Assembly (NCBI GenBank): GCA_964373675.1
Contig: CAYJVO010000020.1
Span: 1-11,732, forward strand
From: CAYHXN01 sp964373675
GTDB taxonomy: Bacteria > Patescibacteriota > Minisyncoccia > UBA6257 > WO2-44-18
DNA: 11,732 bases
Direction of reading: 5' to 3'
The notes beneath the pieces were generated by a model. The model was not told the DNA's origin. It ran no database searches and saw nothing but the letters and a program-made list of their open reading frames with translations. This document shows, piece after piece, positions 6,395 through 11,732 of this stretch. Made by a program: the position numbers and the translations under genes. Position 1 is the first letter of the stretch; the number at the start of each line of letters is the position of its first letter.

Positions 6395-7366
6395 ATGAAA
6401 GTTTCGGTTAATCAAATTATTCAACAGCTGTTATCCAATTTGCCTGAACGCCAGCGGGAAATTTTAGATTTGCGTTACGGTTTGTCCGGAACAAAAGCCG
6501 CAACCTTGGCGGAAATTGGGGAGAAGTACGGCGTTACCAGAGAGCGCATCCGCCAGCTGGAAAGCGCGGCCCTAAAAGAAGTTCATAACAATAGTCAAAA
6601 GACCGACCTGCCTAAATTTATTGGTATAGTTGCTAGCCGATTAAAGGAATTGGGCGGCGTTACTCAAGAAGAGAGTTTGGTAAATTATTTAGCGTCTCTG
6701 GTTGGCGGCAATAGTAACGCAATTCGTTTTGTTTTGGAAATTTCCGGTTCGGTTTTTGAGCATAAAGAAGATGACAGCTTTCATACTTTTTGGTATCTCA
6801 ATGATGACAGTCATAAAAAAGCCCTGGAATTTATTGACAAACTGCATCAGAATTTAAGCGAAAAAAGAATGCCGATCTCGCCGATAAAAGATCGTTTGTC
6901 ACTTAATTTTGTTTCTGTATCAAAAAAATTTGCCGTTAATCCTTATGGCGAATTTGGTTTAGCAGAGTGGTCTTATATCATTCCGAAAAATGCCCGAGAT
7001 TGGGGTTATTTGGTATTAAAGAAAACTAATCGGCCAATGCATTTTGGCGAAATTGCCGAAGCGATTACGAAACTGCGCAGCAAAAAGACCAATCCGCAAA
7101 CTGTGCATAACGAATTGATTAAATACGATGAATTTGTCTTAGTCGGCAAGGGCACTTACGCTTTACGGGAGCACGGCTATGTTCCCGGAATCGCCAAAGA
7201 AGTAATTGAGCGCCTTATCCATCAGAACGGTCCGCTAACTTCTAAAGCAATTGTTAAACTGGTTTTACAGGAACGGCTGTTTAAAGAAAATACCGTATTA
7301 ATAAACCTGCAGAACAAAAAGCGCTTTAGGCGGTTGCCTGACGGCCGATACGCCACCCTCGCTTAG
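6395..7366 (+). CDS. Sigma-70 region 4 / HARE winged-helix DNA-binding protein
   Basis: A 323-residue putative transcription regulator. Residues 16-63 are a clear sigma-70 region 4 (LPERQREILDLRYGL, then the helix-turn-helix ending GVTRERIRQLESAAL), which in sigma factors binds the -35 element. Regions 1-3 are absent, so it cannot melt a promoter as a complete sigma factor. A middle part contains the segment NPYGEFGLAEWSYI just before a HARE-HTH domain at about 203-259 (MHFGEIAEAI, then VGKGTYALREHG), the fold also found in the RNA polymerase delta subunit. A further winged-helix-like unit fills 264-323. The ATG has no Shine-Dalgarno. The domain calls are firm. The action is inferred: either an RNA polymerase-associated factor or a DNA-binding regulator of -35-like sites. 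Confidence 0.88.
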   Translation: MKVSVNQIIQQLLSNLPERQREILDLRYGLSGTKAATLAEIGEKYGVTRERIRQLESAALKEVHNNSQKTDLPKFIGIVASRLKELGGVTQEESLVNYLASLVGGNSNAIRFVLEISGSVFEHKEDDSFHTFWYLNDDSHKKALEFIDKLHQNLSEKRMPISPIKDRLSLNFVSVSKKFAVNPYGEFGLAEWSYIIPKNARDWGYLVLKKTNRPMHFGEIAEAITKLRSKKTNPQTVHNELIKYDEFVLVGKGTYALREHGYVPGIAKEVIERLIHQNGPLTSKAIVKLVLQERLFKENTVLINLQNKKRFRRLPDGRYATLA

Positions 7367-7377
7367 ATAGGTTCTAG

Positions 7378-7386
7378 TGATATAAT
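7378..7386 (+). promoter_or_regulatory. Extended -10 promoter just upstream of the 7396 start
   Basis: TGATATAAT is a perfect extended -10 element (TATAAT 7381-7386). No good -35 is present at 16-18 bases. Transcription would begin near 7393, only about three bases before the GTG, giving an almost leaderless message for the membrane protein and probably the ATPase behind it. Confidence 0.55.
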
Positions 7387-7395
7387 TAAATAGTC

Positions 7396-8661
7396 GTGAT
7401 TTTAGACATTCTCCAGGGGATTCTTCAAAGCACCCTTTCGGTTTTATCGGTAAGCTGGTGGATTTTACTTCCGCTGGCTTTGGCGTTCATTTTTTGGGAT
7501 TTTTGGAAGCTCTATGTTTATGTAAGCTACCTTCGCAGTCTTAAATGGGTTTTGCTGGAAATCAAAATTCCGGCTGTAACTGAAAAGACTCCCAAGGCCA
7601 TGGAACAAGTTTTTGCGGCCATCTATAGCATGTACTCTTATGGTTATAACTTTATGCAAAAATACTGGGAGGGCCATTTAGTGGAGGATTTCGCCTCGTT
7701 TGAATTAGTGGGAAGCGGCGGGGGCATCCATTTTTATATTCGCATCCCGGAACAGTATCGCAACATTATAGAATCAGCCATTTATTCCCAATATCCCGAT
7801 GCCGAAATTCATCAAGCCGAAGATTATACCAACCTAATGCCTAGGACCTTGCCTAATAAGATTTATGACCTGATGGGCTTTGACTATCATTTAGCTAAAG
7901 AAGATCCCTATCCGATCCGCACCTATGAATATTTTGAATCGCCTCAAGAGGAGAAGCGGTTGGATCCGGTATCCGCCATTACCGAAGTAATGTCTAAACT
8001 TAAAGATGACGAGGCGCTTTGGATTCAGATCTTTGTTCGTCCGACCGGAGATGCTTGGAAGAAAAAAGGGGAGGAACTCAGGGATAAGTTGGCCGGCCGC
8101 TCTAAGCCGACGGCATCGCTGTCTTTTCCGCAAAATATTTGGCATTTTTTAAAAAATTTATTAATTGCCGCCATAGAACATCCGGTTTGGCCGGAAGAAA
8201 AAAAACAGGAAAAAGCTGATCGGCTTCTTATGTTGACTTCGGGAGAGCGCGACATTATTGAAGAGATTGAGCGTAAAATAAGCAAGATCGGATTTGAGGT
8301 TAGCATCCGTTTTATTTATATTGATAAACGCGAAAGCTTTACTCGATTGAATGTGGCGGCCGCCATGAGCACTTTCAATCAATTTAACACTCTTAATTTG
8401 AACGGCTTGCGGCCCAATATTGACACCATGACCGTTATTCGCGGAAACATCAAATGGTTTAAAAAATCCCGTCTTTGGGCGCGCAAGCGCAGAATGCACG
8501 ACAACTATAGAAGGATGCGCTGGCCTCGCAAGCGGTCAATTTTAAACACCGAAGAGCTGGCAACCCTATACCATGTCCCAACTTTTGTAGTGGAAGCGCC
8601 TTTACTGCGTCGTTTGGGCGCTAAAAAAGGCGAGCCCCCAGCTGGACTACCAGTTGAATAA
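7396..8661 (+). CDS. Membrane-anchored protein of unknown function paired with a VirD4-like ATPase
   Basis: A 421-residue protein. One strong hydrophobic segment (about 18-45, WWILLPLALAFIFWDFW) anchors the N-terminus. The rest is soluble, probably cytoplasmic, with mixed alpha/beta character (FELVGSGGGIHFYIRIP at about 97-113, later VSIRFIYIDKRESFTRLNVAAAMSTF). A strongly basic stretch at about 352-380 (KKSRLWARKRRMH onward) could contact nucleic acid or lipid. I know of no enzyme motif in it. It starts with GTG and has no Shine-Dalgarno; an extended -10 lies just upstream. The next gene encodes a TraG/VirD4-type ATPase, and membrane-anchored proteins of this kind placed before such ATPases fit a membrane platform for the motor. 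That link is inference. Its last codons lie in a 20-bp tandem duplication. Confidence 0.82.
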   Translation: MILDILQGILQSTLSVLSVSWWILLPLALAFIFWDFWKLYVYVSYLRSLKWVLLEIKIPAVTEKTPKAMEQVFAAIYSMYSYGYNFMQKYWEGHLVEDFASFELVGSGGGIHFYIRIPEQYRNIIESAIYSQYPDAEIHQAEDYTNLMPRTLPNKIYDLMGFDYHLAKEDPYPIRTYEYFESPQEEKRLDPVSAITEVMSKLKDDEALWIQIFVRPTGDAWKKKGEELRDKLAGRSKPTASLSFPQNIWHFLKNLLIAAIEHPVWPEEKKQEKADRLLMLTSGERDIIEEIERKISKIGFEVSIRFIYIDKRESFTRLNVAAAMSTFNQFNTLNLNGLRPNIDTMTVIRGNIKWFKKSRLWARKRRMHDNYRRMRWPRKRSILNTEELATLYHVPTFVVEAPLLRRLGAKKGEPPAGLPVE

Positions 8662-8692
8662 GTATCAAGTATGTTGAATAAGTATCAAGTAT
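8653..8692. repeat. Perfect 20-bp tandem duplication spanning the stop codon
   Basis: The 20-base unit beginning GTTGAATAAG is present twice without a gap (8653-8672 and 8673-8692). The first copy contains the last two codons and the TAA of the upstream gene. A partial third copy, GTATCAAGTA, follows at 8696-8705. It looks like replication slippage. It lies in the short gap between the membrane protein and the ATPase. Confidence 0.9.
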
Positions 8693-8720
8693 CAGGTATC
8701 AAGTAAACGAATCCGCGAAT

Positions 8721-8743
8721 CCTGACACCTGACACATGACACA
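8721..8743. repeat. Short TGACA-type tandem repeat before the ATPase start
   Basis: CCTGACA, CCTGACA and CATGACA follow each other as 7-base units at 8721-8741, then CACA runs up to the ATG at 8746. The stretch occupies the place where a ribosome binding site would be expected, and none is seen. Confidence 0.6.
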
Positions 8744-8745
8744 CA

Positions 8746-10389
8746 ATGAGTGACATTAATTTTTTCGGTGAAGTAAATTTCCGGGGCCAAAGCAAAAAAT
8801 TTGGCATTAAAACTGACGATCGGCGGCGGCATGTTTATGTTATCGGCAAGACCGGTATGGGTAAAACTACCTTGCTGGAAAATATGGCGGTTCATGATAT
8901 TTTGGCCGGCAATGGCGTCGGCATTGTGGATCCGCACGGCGAATTTGCCGAAAAAATGCTTAGTTTTATTCCCAGAGAGCGGCTTAAAGACGTTGTTTAT
9001 TTTAATCCGGCGGATACCAGTTTTCCAATCGCTTTTAACCCGATTGAAAATATTGGGGCGGAACATCGTCACTTAGTCGCTTCTGGTTTGATGGGCGTAT
9101 TTAAAAAAATCTGGCCGGATGTTTGGTCTGCCCGCATGGAATATATTTTAAACAACGCTTTGTTAACCCTTTTAGAGTACCCGGATTCCACTCTTTTAGG
9201 AATCATGCGCTTACTTTCCGATAAGGATTACCGGAAACAATTGGTGGACGGCTTAAAAGACCCGGTGATTAAAAATTTCTGGGTGAGTGAGTTTGCCCGT
9301 TACGCTCAAAAATTTGAGACCGAAGCCACGGCCGCTATTCAAAACAAGGTTGGCAAGCTGGTTTCTAATCCCTTAATTCGTCATATTCTTGGCCAGCCGA
9401 GATCGGCTTTGGATTTCCGAAAGGCGATGGATGACAAAAAAATCATGATCTTTAACCTTTCTAAAGGAAGAATTGGCGAAGACAATTCCGCGCTTATTGG
9501 TTCTATGATTATCACCAAGCTGCAGCTCGCGTCAATGTCCCGGGTGGATATTCCGGAAGAACAGCGCAACGACTTTTATCTTTACGTTGATGAATTTCAG
9601 AACTTTGTGACGGACTCTTTTGCGAATATTTTATCCGAAGCCCGCAAATACCGGTTGTGTCTGACTTTAGCGCACCAATATATCGGTCAATTAATACACG
9701 ATCTAAATACAAAAGTGCGGGACGCGGTTTTTGGCAACGTGGGCACCATGATTGTTTTTCGGGTGGGCGCCGAAGACGCCGAATTTTTGGAAAAGGAATT
9801 TGAACCGGATTTTATGGCTAATGATTTAGTTAATCTCCCCAAAGCCAATTGTTATCTTAAACTGATGATTGATGGCGTCGCTTCCAGGCCATTTTCCGCT
9901 CGCGGTATCGGACCAGTTCAAAAACCCGCCGAATCCTATGTTCAGGAAATTATTGAATACACCCGCGCGGCCTATGCGACGCCCCTTCAAACCGTGGAGG
10001 AAAAAATCGCCAGCATTTGGGCGCCGAGCAAGGAAGACGAAGAAGCGCACCATCGCGAGGAAAGACCAAGAATGACAACTCGCAGGCCGGTAATGAGGGA
10101 TTTTTTGGGGCCTGCAAGGCCGCGCGGAATGAATCGGCCAGCTTCGCCCGCAGTTGAAAATACGGAAGCTTCATCTACACCGTTGTCTCTGCACGATCTT
10201 AAACCGCGTGAAGCGCCGCCAGCCCCGTCGGTTCAACGACGTACGAAACCGACCGTTAACGTGGATGAGTTAAAAAAAGCTTTAGAAAGCTCGCTTAAAA
10301 CTAAACAAGCAACGCAAGCAGAAGAAGATGGTTCGACTGGCTCACCACAAGACGACTATGACGAAGAAACTTTAGAAAAAGACCACTAA
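8746..10389 (+). CDS. TraG/VirD4-like (type IV coupling protein/HerA-type) ATPase
   Basis: A 547-residue P-loop ATPase of the DNA-pumping FtsK/HerA/VirD4 group. Walker A is GKTGMGKTT at 34-42. A VDPHGE segment at about 64-69 is typical of TraG/VirD4 relatives. Walker B is LYVDEFQNF with D282-E283, and LTLAHQYIGQL (306-316) carries the sensor Gln of the TraM-recognition-like region. Unlike classical VirD4 it has no N-terminal membrane helices, so the membrane-anchored protein encoded 84 bases upstream may supply the anchor. From about residue 420 the chain becomes Pro-, Arg- and acid-rich and is probably disordered, ending in an acidic tail. No relaxase, pilin or other secretion gene is in the window, so conjugation cannot be claimed; DNA or protein transport is inferred. 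The ATG has no Shine-Dalgarno. The stop directly abuts the convergent efp stop. Confidence 0.93.
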   Translation: MSDINFFGEVNFRGQSKKFGIKTDDRRRHVYVIGKTGMGKTTLLENMAVHDILAGNGVGIVDPHGEFAEKMLSFIPRERLKDVVYFNPADTSFPIAFNPIENIGAEHRHLVASGLMGVFKKIWPDVWSARMEYILNNALLTLLEYPDSTLLGIMRLLSDKDYRKQLVDGLKDPVIKNFWVSEFARYAQKFETEATAAIQNKVGKLVSNPLIRHILGQPRSALDFRKAMDDKKIMIFNLSKGRIGEDNSALIGSMIITKLQLASMSRVDIPEEQRNDFYLYVDEFQNFVTDSFANILSEARKYRLCLTLAHQYIGQLIHDLNTKVRDAVFGNVGTMIVFRVGAEDAEFLEKEFEPDFMANDLVNLPKANCYLKLMIDGVASRPFSARGIGPVQKPAESYVQEIIEYTRAAYATPLQTVEEKIASIWAPSKEDEEAHHREERPRMTTRRPVMRDFLGPARPRGMNRPASPAVENTEASSTPLSLHDLKPREAPPAPSVQRRTKPTVNVDELKKALESSLKTKQATQAEEDGSTGSPQDDYDEETLEKDH

Positions 10390-10962
10390 TTATTTGCCTT
10401 TTTCCACTCGCTCAACATAAGTACCCATCTCGGTATTTACACGCACGATATCGCCGGCGTTTACAAATAGAGGAACGTCAATTTCCGCGCCGGTTTCCAG
10501 AACGGCTTTTTTGGTGCCGCTTTTAGCGCTGTCGCCGGCAATATTCGGCGGCGCTTCTTTGATTTTTAAATCCATTTTTATCGGCACCTGGACGCTGATA
10601 ATCTGATCATTAAATTTTATGGCCGTTACCAAGGTAGTGGGTTTTAAAAACTTGGCGGCAAGGCCGAGATTTTCTTCTTTAAGAGCGAATCGTTGCGCCG
10701 GATTGTTTTTAGCTGAAAACCAAAATTCACCGCGGTTGTTATAAAGGTACTTAATGTCTTCTTTCGGTAGCTCGGCTTCTTTAAAAGATTCGCTTTGATG
10801 GAAATTTCGCTCCACGATTTTACCGTTGATCAGGTTTTTGATTTTGCATTTGGCTACCGGTTTTCTTTGCTGCATCCGTAAAAATTCGTATTCCAAAACC
10901 TGCCACGGCTCGCCCTCCAGAACAAAAACCATCCCTTTTTTCAGTTCGTTATAAGATAGCAT
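10390..10962 (-). CDS. efp: Elongation factor P with a non-canonical tip loop
   Basis: Translation factor that binds beside the ribosomal P site and relieves stalling at proline runs. Its 190 residues match the family (E. coli 188). Three beta-barrel domains are recognisable: the N-terminal KOW-like domain (KKGMVFVLEGEPWQVLEYEFL), the middle OB domain, and the C-terminal domain ending in GDIVRVNTEMGTYVERV. The tip loop that carries the modified Lys34 in E. coli (PGKGQA) reads MQQRKP here. By ungapped alignment from Gly10, the modified position is Gln32, with Arg33 and Lys34 next to it. No EpmA or EpmB gene is visible. The ATG (10962) has no Shine-Dalgarno and sits six bases after a -10 box, so the message may be leaderless. 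The stop codon directly abuts that of the ATPase gene. Confidence 0.96.
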   Translation of the reverse strand: MLSYNELKKGMVFVLEGEPWQVLEYEFLRMQQRKPVAKCKIKNLINGKIVERNFHQSESFKEAELPKEDIKYLYNNRGEFWFSAKNNPAQRFALKEENLGLAAKFLKPTTLVTAIKFNDQIISVQVPIKMDLKIKEAPPNIAGDSAKSGTKKAVLETGAEIDVPLFVNAGDIVRVNTEMGTYVERVEKGK

Positions 10963-10967
10963 AGGAG

Positions 10968-10995
10968 TTTATACTAATAGGCGAATTTTAAACAA
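10968..10995 (-). promoter_or_regulatory. Promoter of efp, likely giving a leaderless message
   Basis: Read on the minus strand, TTGTTT (10990-10995) and TATAAA (10968-10973) are 16 bases apart. Only CTCCT separates the -10 box from the ATG, so the usual start point falls on or next to the A of the start codon. The -35 match is weak (3 of 6). Confidence 0.5.
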
Positions 10996-11069
10996 ATATA
11001 CTAATTTTTGCAAACACTTGATTTTTTAGATTATTCAACTAAGCTATAAATAGCTCTTTAGAGATCTGT

Positions 11070-11306
11070 ATGGAATGGTACTGGTTGGTATTGATTGTTT
11101 TAGGTTATCTTACTGGCGGCACGATAATTATTATGATTTCTGGTGCTATGGATGACGTTGATGGACTTGGTGATGTATTAGGTGTCACAGTACTTTTTTG
11201 GATATGGCCGCTAATAGTTCTTGTTGCCATTATAGCGTTTCCCATCACGATTCGATTTATTTTAGATTTAATTGAGGAATCAAAATCATATAAAATCAAA
11301 CCTTAG
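11070..11306 (+). CDS. Small two-helix membrane protein, unknown
   Basis: A 78-residue hydrophobic protein with two likely membrane helices (about 3-24 and 37-61) joined by a short acidic, Gly-rich loop (MDDVDGLGDV). A charged tail (EESKSYKIKP) follows. I do not recognise a family. The start ATG has only a weak AGAG nearby. A TATAAA at 11045-11050 could be its -10 box, with no -35 at the right distance, and would give a leader of about 13 bases. It is divergent from efp across 107 bases that hold little beyond these promoter elements. An intrinsic terminator lies four bases after its TAG, which supports an independently expressed real gene. It could be a small stress-type or holin-like membrane protein, but nothing specific shows this. 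Confidence 0.65.
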   Translation: MEWYWLVLIVLGYLTGGTIIIMISGAMDDVDGLGDVLGVTVLFWIWPLIVLVAIIAFPITIRFILDLIEESKSYKIKP

Positions 11307-11309
11307 AGG

Positions 11310-11332
11310 CCGGCTAGTTAACGCCGGTTTTT
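11310..11332 (+). terminator. Intrinsic terminator after the small membrane protein gene
   Basis: CCGGC (11310-11314) and GCCGG (11323-11327) pair around an 8-base loop and are followed directly by TTTTT. It starts four bases after the stop codon. The stem is short but GC-only. The T-run overlaps the -35 region of the next unit. Confidence 0.75.
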
Positions 11333-11359
11333 GCTTATATAAGAATTTTATTGTATAAT
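11331..11359 (+). promoter_or_regulatory. Promoter of the small unit at 11366-11610
   Basis: A perfect -10 TATAAT (11354-11359) lies 17 bases after TTGCTT (11331-11336; 3 of 6 matches to the -35 consensus). The start is expected near 11366, right beside the ATG at 11367. Confidence 0.6.
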
Positions 11360-11366
11360 ATTTCCA

Positions 11367-11492
11367 ATGTTAAAGAAAAAACCTAAAGTATTCGTAGCAA
11401 TGTATACGAAAGAAGGTTTAAAGTTTGAGATGGTTTTGGGTCCCCTGAAGTTTGAGCCACGACACAGAGGAAGACCCCGAGTCATGGTATAA
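11367..11492 (+). CDS. Short ORF (41 aa), basic, possibly leaderless
   Basis: ATG to TAA gives 41 residues: MLKKKPKVFVAMYTKEG, then LKFEMVLGPLKFEP and a basic end RHRGRPRVMV. It is highly basic with no membrane segment. I recognise no family. The support is positional: a perfect TATAAT ends seven bases before the ATG, and a long hairpin plus an intrinsic terminator follow. It has no ribosome binding site, so it would be translated as a leaderless message if transcription starts at the usual distance. It may instead be a non-coding stretch of a structured RNA, or the end of a decayed gene. Coding status is uncertain. Confidence 0.4.
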   Translation: MLKKKPKVFVAMYTKEGLKFEMVLGPLKFEPRHRGRPRVMV

Positions 11493-11494
11493 AC

Positions 11495-11558
11495 CCTCCA
11501 CACCAATCGAGCGCAGTTGGAATTTCGCGTAAAGCGCAACGCTCGATTGGTGTGGGGG
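11495..11558 (+). repeat. Long hairpin: 19-bp stem with 26-base loop
   Basis: The arms 11495-11513 (beginning CCTCCACACC) and 11540-11558 (ending GTGTGGGGG) pair over 19 bases. The only non-Watson-Crick position is 11497/11556, which is a U-G pair in plus-strand RNA but an A-C mismatch on the other strand. That favours a plus-strand RNA structure. It is not followed by Ts, so it does not itself act as a terminator. Confidence 0.85.
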
Positions 11559-11582
11559 TAAAGGCATAAATGCTTGTTGCGT

Positions 11583-11609
11583 ACAAAACCCGCCGAAAGG
11601 CGGTTTTGT
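11583..11609. terminator. Probable bidirectional intrinsic terminator
   Basis: CCGCC (11590-11594) and GGCGG (11599-11603) form a stem closed by a GAAA tetraloop. The flanks ACAAAA (11583-11588) and TTTTGT (11604-11609) extend it, with one bulged C at 11589. T-runs result on both strands, so it can end the plus-strand unit at 11366 and the convergent minus-strand gene that stops at 11631. Confidence 0.75.
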
Positions 11610-11630
11610 GTTAAGAAAAACATTTCTGAC

Positions 11631-11732
11631 TCATTTCCACCGCCGAGGCATTAAATCTGAACAGCGCTTAAAGTTATCTTCAGGAACGAGATCGCGATGG
11701 TTGCGCATAATGTAGGGGAGATTTCTGATGCG
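11631..11732 (-). CDS. 3' end of an unrecognised minus-strand gene
   Basis: From the window edge the minus strand reads 33 codons without a stop, then TGA (complement of 11631-11633): RIRNLPYIMRNHRDLVP, then EDNFKRCSDLMPRRWK. The composition is that of a real soluble basic C-terminus, and a terminator stem lies correctly placed 20-50 bases beyond the stop. The rest lies outside the window and I cannot assign a family. A mobile-element protein is possible given the hairpin-rich surroundings, but no motif shows it. Confidence 0.5.
   Translation of the reverse strand, partial: RIRNLPYIMRNHRDLVPEDNFKRCSDLMPRRWK

Noticed and set aside
6395..7366. Complete alternative sigma factor
   Set aside because: Only region 4 is present; no region 2 or 3 sequence can be found in the chain.
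8653..8743. CRISPR array
   Set aside because: The repeats are directly tandem without spacers, differ in unit length (20 and 7 bases), and no cas gene is present.
8746..10389. Integrated conjugative element
   Set aside because: The ATPase is the only transfer-type gene; no relaxase, VirB proteins, integrase or attachment-site duplication was seen.
11348..11623. 91-codon minus-strand ORF
   Set aside because: It runs through both arms of the long hairpin and the terminator, is antisense to the promoter and short ORF, and has a composition unlike a real protein.

Overview
The window looks like a piece of a small-genome bacterium of the Candidate Phyla Radiation (Patescibacteria), most likely of Parcubacteria type. 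The reasons are the shortened SecD, an RNA polymerase sigma region-4 domain fused to HARE-type winged helices, an unusual EF-P tip loop, a membrane protein paired with a VirD4-like ATPase, moderate AT-richness, and the near absence of Shine-Dalgarno sites. TGA is used as a normal stop in several genes, which argues against the code-25 lineages (Gracilibacteria, Absconditabacteria). The lineage is inferred from content; no marker comparison was possible.

Left part (1-3255): the 3' two-thirds of dnaK, a translationally coupled unknown polytopic membrane protein, an intergenic repeat with two inverted-repeat structures, and a complete dnaJ. DnaK and DnaJ form one folding machine; the role of the membrane protein between them is unknown.

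Middle (3256-6201): a self-contained cassette follows, with a consensus promoter, a leader hairpin, a strong Shine-Dalgarno, a small putative lipoprotein gene and an intrinsic terminator. Its codon use differs from the neighbouring genes. Then come tRNA-Lys(UUU) and, only 11 bases after its CCA, secD overlapping secF (Sec translocon accessory complex).

Right-middle (6202-10962): a promoter and a sigma-region-4/HARE DNA-binding protein, then a membrane-anchored protein of unknown function and a TraG/VirD4-type ATPase that probably work together at the membrane. A perfect 20-bp tandem duplication sits between these two genes. The ATPase gene ends exactly where the convergent efp gene ends.

Right end (10963-11732): a small two-helix membrane protein with a terminator, a short transcription unit (promoter, 41-codon ORF, 19-bp hairpin, terminator) and the 3' end of an unrecognised minus-strand gene that runs off the window. 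Several starts here (efp, the 41-codon ORF, and the gene at 7396) lie so close to a -10 box that leaderless or nearly leaderless mRNAs are likely. No CRISPR array, rRNA or recognisable transposase was seen.
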